Shown: positions 44,801 to 47,570, counted from the stretch's first letter. The stretch: DNA of 64,000 bases from Catonia carolina (GCA_035578175.1 JAQMRL010000008.1:94869041-94933040); one strand, 5' to 3'. The notes: a model not told the origin generated them from the letters alone. Numbers and translations are program-made.

Positions 44801-46434
44801 GGTTTTATGAAAATCAAGTTTTTCCAAATTTTAAATCTCATACAAAACATGTACACTACGGCGATACCGGGTGCTCAGCCAGACGTTTGAAGCGCCTTTG
44901 GCCAAGAGATCTTCTTGGCCAACTGTAGAACTTAGGTGATGACTGCACGCTCCTTCAAGTAAATCAAGTTTTGGAACATTAGCTTCACATTTAGAAATTG
45001 TTGTATTAGTTAATATAACAGATACTATTATATTAACTATTATATTATATTAGTTAATATAACAGAAAATTTCAATTGTAAGTGTCAAAAACAAATCTCA
45101 TGCCCAGTAAATGCTATGTTTGCATCATCCTATAGTTGGGAACAAATTTTTTTCTACCTTGAAACTTCGAAAAGTAGTGTCAGATACAGATTGACAAATG
45201 ACCTTTCTAAATGAAATTTAGCTTCACTTTTGAGAGTCAGCTCACCCCATTTACTACCAAATTTTTAGACACTTTTAAAAACACAGTCACAGTTTCTTTC
45301 ATCACCCAATCCCTCATGTTCTTGCAATCATAATTGAGTTTTGTAACAATATCTTAACATTTGATTAAAAATTTATAGAAAAAGTAGTTTTTCTATGTAT
45401 TTTGTCTAAATTTATTTTTTGGCACACCTATCTATTCACCGAATCTAGAGACTTGCAGTAAACAAATGGATCACTTGATAGCATAACCAAGGTCGTTATG
45501 CATTCTTCTAACACCAGTCTTCGTTGCATTATCCTTAGCTTAATATACATTGCGTGTTATTTTTAATGACATAGATCATAAAAAAATTTGTTAAATTTTT
45601 AGTAGGAAAGAAAGGAATATTATTTTTACGTAAGCGCGCTCCATTATCCAATAGCCGGCGTCAGTTAGGCAACCGGCAGTACAAACATCACGTGAACAAC
45701 GCATGTATTTGTTGATATATTTATCTCGAGACTCGATGAATTCAGTATAAAGTCCAGCCTCTCTTAGTTTTCTCCTAATGTAAACAAATAATGACGTCAC
45801 TGAGCATGCGCATTATATCAAAATGTGTACACGCTGATTAAAAAGTATCAACAAAATACTTTCAAAAGTATTTAATTACAAAATACTTTTAAAAGTATTT
45901 TGATAAATGAAATTGTTAGGCCTATATCATATCATGACAGATGTTTTTAGTACTTTAAGTACTTATAATTAAAAACATAGTTAACTTAATAGGAATACGA
46001 CATCCGTATCCGTGCACCCTGTAGTAGGTGGCTTCTGTTTGTTGACAACAGGAGCAAACTAAGAACGGCTGAACTGTAGGTAGTTTTAATTTTCCTCTGG
46101 CCCTCTACTACAAAATTTTTCCCATCACTGCCCTAGAGGATGAATTATAATAAACTATAGAAATTCATGTATCAAAAATAATGGCTAAAAGTTATTGATC
46201 GTTGCTTTTTACCAACAATTCGTTAAAATAGTTTTTTAAAATGATATCTACCATTTGGTTATAATACTGTTAAGTAATAGGTATGGTTAAATATTTTTCT
46301 TACCTTAATATAGTACCGAATGAAGCCAGGTTTACTTTCAAATGAGCACGGTAAAGAACTTTCAGGAAGTTGAAAGCGGAATGGAAATTGATGAATTCCT
46401 CTCGGTAAAATAGGTATATTGCCTTCCGGTTTAT
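4874..46434 (-). CDS. Arrestin domain-containing protein (alpha-arrestin), internal part, five exons
   Basis: Five minus-strand exons join in frame: 46434-46304, 31038-30943, 16822-16643, 9814-9617 and 4988-4874, together 720 bases or about 240 residues. The product begins late in the N-terminal arrestin fold (GIHQFPFRFQLPESSLPCSF), crosses the linker (SPPQGMKYFTVIGPHIDC) and runs through most of the C-terminal arrestin fold (LERSAYVCGESI, then VVPVMPPSLIGICRLLQIYY). These are hallmarks of alpha-arrestins, which are adaptors that link membrane cargo to ubiquitin ligases and endocytosis. All four internal junctions are phase 0, and every exon has an AG acceptor and a GT donor. The introns are about 15.3, 14.1, 6.8 and 4.6 kb and full of mobile elements. 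The start of the N-terminal domain and the tail, which would carry any PPxY motifs, were not found. The family assignment is firm; the orthologue is unknown. Confidence 0.9.
5218..5729. mobile_element. pogo-like MITE, 512 bp
   Basis: The left end CAGTAAAATGCCAATTATCC and the right end, read inverted as CAGTAAAACTTAACCGAAAT, share CAGTAAAA, and both lie beside TA (5216-5217 and 5730-5731). The subterminal regions share CCGAAA/TTAACCGAAA-like words. There is no coding potential. It is a non-autonomous TA-inserting element of the same broad type as the one at 2613 but of a different sequence family. Confidence 0.65.
5750..6185. repeat. Interspersed repeat with (AC)n core
   Basis: The block starts with a GC-rich word (gctccgcgcgccttcgcacg), contains an (AC)n tract at 5963-5996, and ends with tcgttcagtagttttggaaa...tttataatattagtattatag. 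Phrases of the form 'TTCAgtaGTTTTggaaatta' and 'ataatattagtataga' are common at the ends of insect dispersed repeats. The class is not assigned. A fragment of a related element end may lie at 61262-61312. Confidence 0.5.
6765..7662 (+). repeat. Repeat family C, copy 2, split by an insertion
   Basis: The left part (6765-6884) runs from cccataacaggtaggtgga to gactgaagcattta, and the right part (about 7376-7662) resumes at acagaagaggtag and ends gacctaaacaac. In uninterrupted copies these join directly as 'tttaagaacagaagaggtag', so about 490 bases have been inserted. The copy is old, with several small changes near its end. Confidence 0.75.
6885..7376. mobile_element. Unidentified insertion inside repeat C
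   Basis: This AT-rich segment occupies the exact point where other C copies are continuous. It opens with a T run and holds a hairpin-like motif CTCTTcttcacaAAGAG followed by gtccgcgcataggagtat. No terminal inverted repeats, tRNA-like head or coding region was seen. It may be the 3' tail of a retroelement on the minus strand, since it starts with T-rich sequence, and the stretch at 1045-1340 looks loosely similar. Confidence 0.4.
7663..9480. other. Intronic AT-rich DNA
   Basis: This is part of the 4.6 kb intron between arrestin exons D and E. Apart from a tRNA-like head at 8343 no feature was supported. Near 7690-7800 the words gtactgc and cctgaaatacttgtttg recur in inverted form (gcctgaaa.../...ttttaggcgttatgagc), suggesting a small foldback of about 110 bases. 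Confidence 0.4.
8343..8410 (+). repeat. tRNA-like sequence (probable SINE head)
   Basis: tggtgtggtggtcagcgcaa resembles a Pol III A box, and gggttccgggttcagttccc contains a B box (GGTTCAGTTCC). The spacing is like a tRNA, but no complete cloverleaf or acceptor stem pairing is visible, and no SINE body known in this window follows. It is more likely a tRNA-derived SINE relic than a working tRNA gene. Confidence 0.45.
9617..9814 (-). CDS. Alpha-arrestin exon D (C-terminal arrestin fold, middle)
   Basis: The exon is 198 bases, 66 codons, starting YVEYFIDRGVLGVTKEIQ and ending ICRLLQIYYVLK. The P-V-M-P-P-S-L-I-G-I-C-R-L-L-Q-I-Y-Y motif is a strong signature of the arrestin C domain (PxVPPS...C.iI.V.Y in relatives). 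The acceptor is ataaatttacag and the donor gtaag, both at phase 0. Confidence 0.9.
10099..10131. repeat. (TAA)n microsatellite
   Basis: Eleven or so near-perfect TAA units lie in the intron upstream of arrestin exon D on the gene's strand. No element boundary is evident beside it. Confidence 0.85.
10233..11160 (+). mobile_element. Family H repeat, copy 2 (degenerate, interrupted)
   Basis: It begins TCTAGTGTGATACACTC, followed by atttctcttgtcaatg, the diverged H start. The H body (gtagagaaaaatgcttgaaa) stops near 10420 and resumes at about 11010 with agtactaaggccgcaat, after a foldback MITE. The 3' half is lost or scrambled: a piece in opposite orientation (aaggaagaaaagtattg) follows at about 11172. 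It is the most diverged copy. Confidence 0.7.
10425..11000. mobile_element. Foldback MITE, 576 bp, inside H copy 2
   Basis: The left end AACTTGATGGCCTGCGGCAT is mirrored at the right end by an inverted AACTTGATGGCCTCCGGCAG. The similarity continues inward through agcaatat.cggattgtaaaaccattt for about 55 bases, and further weak pairing appears deeper (acgtatttttataaaat against attttataaaaatacgt). There is no coding frame. It interrupts the H repeat, so it inserted later than H copy 2. Its superfamily is unknown. Confidence 0.75.
11248..11600 (+). pseudogene. Transposase C-terminal relic (mariner-like, DDE/D type)
   Basis: One frame reads QQDGAPSHFRLPLS, then a stop, then FFFWGYVKNHIYSETIR and NHLRQRVTTTAVASVTLDMT. 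The order QQDGAP-H ... FFLWGYVK-xx-Y ... LRQRI matches the C-terminal half of insect mariner-like transposases. The second catalytic Asp is in QQDGA; the third, normally in SPDLTPxDFFLWG, is lost in degraded sequence. In-frame stops and missing ends show that it is dead. Confidence 0.65.
11658..12629 (-). mobile_element. Family H repeat, copy 3
   Basis: Read on the plus strand it opens with ACTTTATCTTGCC and the hairpin cctatatgaatatatagg, has a (GT)n tract near 11795-11825, and closes with ggcaagagtaagttgtgtga and gtttcacatcaga. Its flanks are TTTTTA on the left and TTTTTTA on the right. It has the single-copy form of the internal cttgaaa unit. It contains small deletions and added TTA-rich sequence near 12335. 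Confidence 0.85.
12630..13760. other. Intronic DNA without a recognised gene
   Basis: This is part of the 6.8 kb intron between arrestin exons C and D. Apart from a tRNA-like head at 13378 no coding or structured feature was supported. Confidence 0.4.
13378..13440 (-). repeat. tRNA-like sequence (probable SINE head)
   Basis: On the minus strand, gatgtagagccaagtggtag resembles an A box and ccgggttcgattcccgac is a near-perfect B box with its T-arm stem (CCGGGTTCGATTCCCG). The middle, ttggct...aatttttgtg, does not form an anticodon arm convincingly. The last word, agggtctgg, also ends the tRNA-like block at 17788, so both are probably heads of one SINE family. Confidence 0.5.
13767..14049 (+). 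repeat. Repeat D, copy 1 (about 280 bp)
   Basis: This segment (acactaagaaaaggcttata ... ctactgaaa) is nearly identical to 22952-23221, except for a short extra piece here around ctctactttctagtggaag. No terminal repeats or coding frame were recognised. Its second copy sits between two 145-bp direct repeats. Confidence 0.8.
14372..15337 (-). mobile_element. Family H repeat, copy 4 (full length)
   Basis: Plus-strand landmarks are ACTTTCTCTTGCC and hairpin cctatatgaatatatagg at the left, (GT)n at about 14510-14560, paired aaaagttgtagagaattt/ctacaactttt near 14905, then ggcaagagaaagt and gtgtgagtgtttcacacca at the right. It carries two cttgaaa units. The left flank is only TTA while the right flank is a nine-T run, so no duplication is evident. 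Confidence 0.9.
15367..15700 (+). mobile_element. tRNA-derived SINE, copy 1
   Basis: The head cccaccgggctggtctagag has an A box TGGTCTAGAGG (15377-15387), and GGTTCAAATCC at 15443-15453 is the B box. Between them is a perfect stem of the type CAGCTG...CAGCTG. The body contains ctagacagtggttaccggtg, cctgagtctgtacaagac and ttgggtcatggggttgc, and ends acaacggacatatattagga before an A-rich tail. The same body recurs at least nine times in the window. It lies 30 bases from H copy 4. Confidence 0.9.
16643..16822 (-). CDS. Alpha-arrestin exon C (start of C-terminal arrestin fold)
   Basis: The exon is 180 bases, 60 codons, from KPMVGQDKRTTCCLCCEKGP to VRLKVKLLQ. The CCLCC cluster before GPVVLRTQLERSAYVCGESI is typical of the alpha-arrestin linker and first strand of the C-terminal domain. 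The acceptor is aatttgctttcag and the donor gttagt, a less common but acceptable GT donor. The codon ATG at 16816 is internal rather than a start, because the frame continues to the acceptor and matches exon B in phase. Confidence 0.9.
16950..17362 (-). pseudogene. LINE C-terminal fragment with (GAA)n tail
   Basis: The minus strand reads MRHVLQAFEIWTYRRMLRIP, WTDRVTNMEVLRRMGKEL and YIGHIMRGPKYL, and then after a frameshift GKRSVGRRRISWLRNLREAF, the usual C-terminal tail of one insect LINE group. It ends with a gaagaag tail near 16965. Relatives in the window are at 40050-40262 and 56690-56900. The reverse transcriptase core is absent. Confidence 0.75.
17788..17862 (-). repeat. tRNA-like sequence (probable SINE head)
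   Basis: On the minus strand cctccatagcgtagtgctta is A-box-like and taccgggtttgattcccggt contains a B box with a perfect T-arm stem (ACCGGG...CCCGGT). A cca/tgg stem and a possible anticodon arm (cctcccacttggagg) are visible, so this is the most tRNA-like of the three. The acceptor ends cctccat/agggtctg do not pair, which argues for a SINE head over a working tRNA. Confidence 0.45.
18443..18454. repeat. Target-site duplication of the RTE element, left copy
   Basis: AAGTTTTGCAGG is repeated exactly at 21743-21754 on the other side of the retrotransposon. Confidence 0.9.
18455..21742 (+). mobile_element. RTE-type non-LTR retrotransposon, essentially full length (3288 bp)
   Basis: The element is bounded by an exact 12-bp duplication. 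It starts aactctgccattgccggtca with a GC-rich 5' untranslated region of about 330 bases, unlike the AT-rich surroundings. It carries one long frame with endonuclease and reverse transcriptase, and ends with cctaatccttgaaggaag and a short (GAC)n tail. One ORF, a short 3' untranslated region and a short-repeat tail fit RTE-clade elements; clade placement is by overall architecture. A related 3' end with a (GAT)n tail is at 38741-38900. The perfect duplication suggests recent insertion. Confidence 0.9.
18788..21676 (+). CDS. Endonuclease/reverse transcriptase of the RTE element
   Basis: The frame is 962 codons. An apurinic-type endonuclease occupies about residues 53-290: TWN at 58-60, E87 in VITETK, SGDLNARVG at 191-199, IDYV at 257-260 and SDH at 283-285. 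The reverse transcriptase follows: NNYRGISLLS, motif A FVDHGKAFDKVD with the catalytic Asp at 646, motif B GLRQGCPLSP from 702, and motif C FADD at 746-749. A C-terminal 'LYGSETW ... LRAVKGCTREDR' segment and GKRSVGRPRKRW follow. These enzymes nick DNA and prime reverse transcription at the nick. The TGA at 21674 looks premature: the same frame continues 18 codons to a PNP-stop like that of the related 3' end at 38.8 kb. The start chosen is the first ATG of the frame. Confidence 0.92.
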   Translation: MAAPPSNLTCAALVPRPRDSSTTDKLQTASDRTGNKGKTKRNANKKRFEIMDTMIFATWNLRGVKGKEEELMRELKQKKVDLAVITETKKKLKGTKDWGDYVELWSGVEQSRRACAGVMVLVNRVWKNKIESYTWVNERILTVRIKLDRGFLTLIGVYAPEEGRKEETIEFYEILQKQLTSCKKSDYVIVSGDLNARVGNQPIPQVVGAYGECHLNENGRQLRDFCTFNNLKITNTFFRKKDIHKYTWAARGYKSLIDYVIVNKKTASQVRDTRVYRGSDISSDHYLVVSKIQLWTKWRKNKKVTRNEGNEVYKVYLLQTESVRTLYQTRLTQKLSMRPTAPTVEEEWINLNDILREVAYETLGTKKLVTKHKGLKIWNEEIAGAIKDKKIAYKQLLKSPTDQAKENYRRQRNVARAIVRKAHEDAWDRFIAGIEDDLHGRQEVAYKLMKHLNNDEKEMAKIDNIEKQEWIEHYKRLWYKSDLPFMEEAHHPESKHGIDQIAIEELEEALKQTKNRKATGLDHINSELLKLGGTLLKFRLLHLMNMCWTSRYIPKDWEKAIVISLFKKGNRKDTNNYRGISLLSNVYKLYSKILNNRLRKISDVLLLEEQAGFRKGRSCIDDVFSLKQIISKRVEFNSETHLAFVDHGKAFDKVDRHILFDGLVKRGFPIHLVEVIESLYHGTAVILNCSGSLTEEVRTNVGLRQGCPLSPTLFNIYADDLCRRWKQKVHPGIWIAPEVSISSLWFADDQVILQETEDNLQKALHQLNLLSAEYNMKISFSKTKVMAFVGKDPIRSKIVLDNKVLEQVSHFKYLGCDITYEMDQDLNMKINRFQAICGTINRTLRNKARRETKMKFYKVMAIPTLLYGSETWVHKKKEWSRLQAAEMRFLRAVKGCTREDRIHNTEIRKELNIPSIWQKIEETKQNWKDHVERMEDGRIPRAVISYQPVGKRSVGRPRKRWN
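21743..21754. repeat. Target-site duplication of the RTE element, right copy
   Basis: AAGTTTTGCAGG is the exact match of 18443-18454, immediately after the (GAC)n tail. Confidence 0.9.
21947..22334 (+). repeat. Repeat family C, copy 3
   Basis: It runs from gcccataacgagcaggtgga through tctgtttcttagcatatagt and aacagaagaggtagagg to cctttcggctgttgacctaa and acaac. It is complete relative to copy 1, with scattered substitutions and in-frame stops, which confirms that the family is non-coding. Confidence 0.8.
22807..22951. repeat. 145-bp direct repeat, left copy (contains partial C element)
   Basis: aaatttttcagataactgtt ... cttcactgagttga is repeated at 23222-23366 with about three differences. 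Its right two thirds is the 3' end of a minus-strand C element (gttgtttaggtcatcatccg), cut off at the point where the sequence switches to repeat D. Confidence 0.85.
22952..23221 (+). repeat. Repeat D, copy 2, between the 145-bp direct repeats
   Basis: This 270-base segment closely matches 13767-14049. It sits precisely between the two 145-bp repeats, so it entered together with, or caused, the duplication of the flank. Confidence 0.8.
23222..23652 (-). repeat. 145-bp direct repeat, right copy, continuing into full C element (copy 4)
   Basis: The first 145 bases (23222-23366) duplicate 22807-22951. The C element then continues beyond the duplicated part: aagtatgtttattatcatgc, ggtctggctgtaaagtgaaa, cctctacctcttctgttctt, and ends ctccacctgcctcttttggg. 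This is therefore the intact original, and the left repeat is a truncated duplicate. Confidence 0.8.
23653..25590. other. Intronic AT-rich DNA
   Basis: This lies within the 14.1 kb intron between arrestin exons B and C. No exon, terminal repeats or known repeat body was recognised. A short piece of H-like end (tttttactttttcttgcctatata) lies at about 25595-25618. Confidence 0.4.
25890..26110 (+). pseudogene. mariner-like transposase C-terminal relic
   Basis: Across two frames the sequence reads FEKLG, a stop, ELLPHPFYSPPRP, and then after a shift KLFGVKKFVDNKAVQEW and QGKDFYSEKIKKLTKWLDKN. The order 'LPHPPYSPDL...' followed by 'HLFG...KKF.....V..W....DFY..GI.KL...W.KC' is the C-terminal part of mariner transposases. 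The third catalytic Asp region is frameshifted. The end is cut by a SINE inserted at 26111. Confidence 0.7.
26111..26440 (-). mobile_element. tRNA-derived SINE, copy 2 (inside mariner relic)
   Basis: On the plus strand it starts with the T-rich tail and aattcctaatatgtgtacgt, and ends with the head ctagaccaacccaccggg. The CAGCTG-containing palindrome is intact at about 26380-26403. Similar words gtaaaagt on the left and gtaaaaaagt on the right may be a target-site duplication. Confidence 0.88.
26441..27784. other. Intronic AT-rich DNA
   Basis: Nothing supportable was seen between the two SINEs. Near 27625-27720 a less AT-rich patch (ggggttgcggttggctgtca ... gtcgcttgcccaaccggtg) may be a relic of a repeat head. 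Confidence 0.35.
27785..28110 (-). mobile_element. tRNA-derived SINE, copy 3
   Basis: It is complete from the tail (ttttattcctaatttgtgta) to the head (ctagaccaacccggtgggt). The B box complement and the CAGCTG palindrome are intact. An ATAAA simple run (28112-28134) follows on the head side. Confidence 0.9.
28160..28245 (-). mobile_element. tRNA-derived SINE, head fragment
   Basis: cccttcgtctccaaaaatca ... gactttactagtcaaaccca matches only the tRNA-like head of the SINE, with changes in the palindrome (cagctgtgtaactactgatt). The body is missing. It lies 50 bases from a complete copy. Confidence 0.65.
28431..28587 (+). mobile_element. Family H repeat, copy 5 (3' fragment)
   Basis: Only the part from the (AC)n tract to the end is present: agaccaatcgctaaaaccat, ggtgaaaactcgatttcg, the hairpin cctatatattcatatagg and caagagaaagt. 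Truncation at the microsatellite suggests slippage, recombination or incomplete copying there. Confidence 0.85.
28891..29518 (-). mobile_element. Internally deleted mariner-like transposon with 95-bp perfect TIRs
   Basis: Positions 28891-28985 (starting CCGTGCGTTCGGAAAGTCGC) are the exact inverted complement of 29424-29518, and TA flanks both ends (28889-28890, 29519-29520). Between them lies the 3' part of a transposase gene. TA targets fit the Tc1/mariner superfamily. At 628 bp it lacks the DNA-binding half, so it depends on a full-length relative. Perfect long TIRs imply recent activity. Confidence 0.88.
29028..29462 (-). pseudogene. Transposase C-terminal half, start inside the TIR
   Basis: The 144-codon frame begins MYKEMTKHFGKK within the right TIR, then enters recognised transposase: FQQDGATAHT with a catalytic Asp, ARSPDLTPPDFFLWG with the next acidic residue, then QTVYRNRPHTIDELK and a C-terminal CCIDANGGHFEHL. 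About 38 residues separate the Asp of QQDGA from that of PPDFF. The DNA-binding domain and first catalytic Asp are deleted. Whether this short frame is translated is unknown; it is intact but could only act as a fragment. Confidence 0.8.
29521..30120. other. Intronic AT-rich DNA
   Basis: No feature was recognised, other than an (ATT)n microsatellite just after, at about 30124-30150. Confidence 0.4.
30160..30597 (+). mobile_element. Probable retrotransposon 3' end with poly-A tail
   Basis: A degraded frame (RLFAGATKSKIAP, then ANEINGEVDLFHRD) is followed by a GC-richer untranslated segment (caccctcg-like words, gggtggagacggcggggtgt) and ends in 15 A at 30583-30597. The abrupt change in composition and the poly-A end suggest a LINE or processed transcript 3' end. 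No diagnostic domain is visible. Confidence 0.4.
30943..31038 (-). CDS. Alpha-arrestin exon B (linker between the arrestin folds)
   Basis: The exon is 96 bases, exactly 32 codons, starting VTVDIPYASPPQGMK and ending DCMDDQYL. Its acceptor is tttgttttcag and its donor gtaagt. Both boundaries are phase 0, so exon A's final YYIK runs straight into VTVDIP, as in other alpha-arrestins. It lies between the poly-A end of a retrotransposon on the left and LINE relics on the right. Confidence 0.9.
31436..32110 (+). pseudogene. LINE C-terminal fragment
   Basis: The frame reads DSFKYLGEIIQPKTSEKEAN, RQFKIRHYNTVKKPVCLYGS and PEKFERKILQRIIGPK. 'FKYLG', 'Y...KP..LYGSE.L' and 'E.FERKILR.I.GP' are the order seen after the reverse transcriptase core in many insect LINEs. 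After the stop at 31773 other frames continue the match. A parallel copy of the same family is at 34050-34640. Confidence 0.7.
32150..32830 (+). pseudogene. Decayed LINE C-terminal fragment
   Basis: Broken frames show words such as TLQYIIKPLYGS, KKRKFLRTLYG and RKISFYGHVC, again the post-RT region of a LINE of the same general type as 31436. It has many stops and frameshifts. It follows directly after the previous fragment, so either two insertions or a tandem arrangement is present. Confidence 0.5.
32903..33198 (-). mobile_element. tRNA-derived SINE, copy 4 (damaged head)
   Basis: Tail ttcttaatccgtaatatgta, body words gtctgt-like and gtcttgtacagacttaggcc are clear. At the head side the sequence decays after cgtctccgaaaatcagtggt, and the distal A-box part is gone. 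Confidence 0.8.
33199..34049. other. Intronic AT-rich DNA
   Basis: No feature was recognised. Confidence 0.35.
34050..34640 (+). pseudogene. LINE C-terminal fragment, second copy of the 31.4-kb family
   Basis: ccttcaagacaaaccaagat ... gtgtgtctgtacgtgagtga, gaaatttgaaagaaagctcc and ctaaaattggtcctatacga parallel the sequence at 31560-32140. It carries several frameshifts relative to that copy. The two mark a LINE family with a conserved 3' end at ggtctaaaattgg. Confidence 0.65.
34641..37255. other. Intronic AT-rich DNA
   Basis: No coding exon or bounded element was recognised. A less AT-rich word block at 34655-34730 (gcttcggtagcgagttacag) may belong to an unidentified repeat, and 36100-36140 has an arginine-rich GRPRK-like frame (RRLKRRWSRYM) that could be a LINE tail. 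Confidence 0.35.
37260..37693 (+). pseudogene. LINE C-terminal fragment with poly-A tail
   Basis: The sequence reads CRLYGSETWVIGAVGRKRIE, then after a stop MLKIRWVDKISNLEVLRRVN, RDRLVGHILRHPG, and ends VWRTASNQSRD, a stop and 12 A. This is the complete C-terminal tail of one insect LINE family, different from the (GAA)-tailed one at 16950. It is inserted directly upstream of, or into, the RTE relic that begins at about 37701. Confidence 0.75.
37701..38113 (+). pseudogene. RTE-type LINE relic, left part
   Basis: The frame reads MAFKGRWPVSSKIILSNR, VHDFKYLGCRISNGKDDDVS and YGSETWMSLQRNESCIQAAE, closely paralleling the intact RTE element at 21140-21480. A 17-base word (gaacaagttcatgattt) is duplicated in tandem near 37757-37795, and there are stops. 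The relic is interrupted by a DNA transposon and resumes at about 38741. Confidence 0.75.
38116..38700 (+). mobile_element. TA-flanked DNA transposon derivative, 585 bp, inside RTE relic
   Basis: The left end CAGGGCGTTTCATAATGTAC and the right end, inverted CAGAGCATTTCATAATGTTC, begin TIRs that match over about 43 bases, with TA at both sides (38114-38115, 38701-38702). At 38284 a frame opens MAATGSEKSFCVLQFHVSKS and runs to NQDLSSDNSIHG: the N-terminal helix-turn-helix region (DUF4817-like) found on many insect mariner-type transposases. The rest of the transposase is deleted. Confidence 0.75.
38741..38900 (+). pseudogene. RTE-type LINE relic, 3' end with (GAT)n tail
   Basis: RGKRSLGRPKKRR is followed by a short frame ending EPNP and stop, then ccttgacag and a GATGAT repeat run to about 38900. 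The words gcctaatccttga match the 3' end of the intact RTE element (21712-21724), whose tail is GAC-type. It completes the relic split by the 585-bp transposon. Confidence 0.8.
38901..40045. other. Intronic AT-rich DNA
   Basis: No coding exon or bounded repeat was recognised. Open frames here (for example 39455-39736) are low-complexity, rich in F, I and N, and carry no motif. Confidence 0.4.
40050..40262 (-). pseudogene. LINE C-terminal fragment with (GAA)n tail, second copy
   Basis: The minus strand reads KQNVGRSRTSWLKNLRDWFG, a stop, NNAELFHAASNDVR and MMMISNL, then gaaaaagaagaaactgaag. This is the same C-terminal tail and the same tail type as the fragment at 16950-17362. Confidence 0.65.
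40811..42418 (-). pseudogene. 5'-truncated non-LTR retrotransposon with reverse transcriptase
   Basis: From right to left: KVEIPEDWLTALIHPLHKK, NNYRGISLLEVTYKIFSK, motif A FVDFKKAYDSVD, motif B GLRQGDGLSPILFN, motif C FAFADDIALL near 41735-41760, then FKYLGKVITHNAI. After a frameshift near 41480 come YTTVIRPLVLYGSETLAMN and FERK-like IEKRILRMICGP, and after another near 41155 a basic tail (NNQRWVKRIYNK ... WTQERKEQFASQMKAYWQ). It ends in a poly-A run (T run at 40810-40822 on the plus strand). The endonuclease end is missing. The clade is uncertain. The bulk of the RT frame is intact, so decay is moderate. Confidence 0.88.
42419..44493. other. Intronic AT-rich DNA
   Basis: No feature was recognised. 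The first 150 bases are a run of AATAAT/ATAATT-like low-complexity sequence next to the truncated LINE. Confidence 0.35.
44502..46130 (+). mobile_element. hAT-type transposon, defective, 1629 bp
   Basis: The left end CAGTGATGAACAAAGTT and inverted right end CAGTGATGGGAAAAATTTT form short TIRs. The flanking octamers ACCTAGAG (44494-44501) and CCCTAGAG (46131-46138) differ at one base, fitting the 8-bp target duplication of hAT elements. Inside is a decayed hAT transposase C terminus on the plus strand. A small AT palindrome cluster (tagttaatataacag repeated three times) lies at 45005-45064. Confidence 0.8.
44684..45250 (+). pseudogene. hAT transposase C-terminal (dimerisation) relic
   Basis: The first frame reads PLNLDCETARTKFMLELIEL and QCTELKQSFLNVP; about 300 bases later another frame reads MFASSYSWEQIFFYLETSKS and RYRLTNDLS. 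The order 'F...ELIELQC...LK..F' then 'MFGSTYxCEQLFSxMKxxKSKxRSRLTDExL' is characteristic of the C-terminal dimerisation region of hAT transposases of the GTF2IRD2/ZBED-like group. Stops and an intervening AT palindrome cluster show that it is inactive. Confidence 0.65.
46304..46434 (-). CDS. Alpha-arrestin exon A (N-terminal arrestin fold, end)
   Basis: The exon opens after a pyrimidine-rich acceptor (ttcttttattttcag) with two bases of a split codon, then reads 43 codons beginning KPEGNIPILPRGIHQF and ending KPGFIRYYIK. It closes with donor gtaag at phase 0. The segment holds the conserved F-P-F-x-F-x-L-P-E and S-F-E strand motifs of the N-terminal arrestin fold. The exon upstream of it, which should encode the start of that fold, was not recognised in the 17.5 kb to its right. 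Confidence 0.88.
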
Positions 46435-46868
46435 CTGAAAATAAAAGAATATATATTTATTTTATTACCATTTTTAATAAATAAAAATAAGTACATTTTT
46501 TTACAATCACCTAAAGTATATTTCTTGAAAATTAATTTAATTACCTCATAATATATATTAACTCTTAAATTAAATAATATGTCTGTCTGATGAAAAAGAA
46601 ATGGAAGAAATTCTATTCGTTCGTCTTGGTGGGAAAAGTGAGGGAAGCGGGAGGATATAGAAAATATTTAATTGACCGATTTAACTATTAATTACGCTCT
46701 GAGCGCATGCGTGGATACTCGGGTGTTGCAATCCCAGGTGAAGATGACGAAGAATATGCAAAATTTTTGAATATTTGAATATTTTATATTACACTGTAGT
46801 AATTGCTTGATTTAATCACCTATTATTAATTTGTATCGCAAAAGAAAATCATTCTGTTTTAGAAATAT
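46435..46868. other. Flank upstream of arrestin exon A
   Basis: The intron leading to exon A begins here with a good pyrimidine tract next to the exon. No further arrestin exon was recognised up to the SINE array. Confidence 0.4.
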
Positions 46869-47200
46869 ATTTTTTTGTAATCCCTAATTTGTGTTCGTTA
46901 CAATCTGTTCAATTCAGAACAATAAGTAACCCCAAGACCCAATGAGATGAGGATGATGTGTATGACGTGTAAATGAGGTGTAGTCTTGTACAGACTCAGG
47001 TCGACCATTCCTGAAAGAGTATGGTTAATTGAACCCCAACCATCAAAGTACACCGGTAACCACTGTCTAGCATTCCAATCCGTATAAAGGTAACTTTACT
47101 AACCTTTACTAGGATTTGAACCAGGAACCTTCGTCTCCGAAAATCAGCTGTTAAACAGCTGATTTTGGCGACGACTTTACCTCTAGACCAACCCGGTTGG
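46869..47200 (-). mobile_element. tRNA-derived SINE, array copy A
   Basis: This is the first of four tandem, same-strand copies. It is complete from tail (aatccctaatttgtgttcgt) to head (tctagaccaacccggttgg). It carries a short duplication 'ggtaactttactaaccttta' also present in array copy C but not in B or D. Confidence 0.92.
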
Positions 47201-47221
47201 TTTTAGTAATATATACTATAT

Positions 47222-47546
47222 ATTTTTTTAATTCCTAATATGTGTACGTTGCAATCTGTTCAGTTCAGAACAATAAGCAACCCCATGACCCAATGAGATG
47301 AGAATGATGAGTATGACGTGTAAATGAGGTGTAGTCTTGTTCAGACTCAGGCCGACCATTCCTGAGAAAGTGTGGTTAATTGAACCCCAACCATCAAAGT
47401 ACACCGGTAACCACTGTCTAGCATTCAAATCTGTATAAAAGTAACTATCTTTACTAGGATTTGAACCAGGAACCTTCGTCACCGAAAATCAGCTGTTAAA
47501 CAGCTGATTTTGGCGACGACTTTACCTCTAGACCAACCCGGTGGGT
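47222..47546 (-). mobile_element. tRNA-derived SINE, array copy B
   Basis: It is complete and very similar to copies A, C and D. The spacer to copy A is ttttagtaatatatactata plus a T run. It shares 'tgatgagtatgacg' and 'cttgttcagactcagg' with copy C only, indicating that B and C are closest relatives. Confidence 0.92.
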
Positions 47547-47570
47547 TTTAGAAATATATATATATAATAT

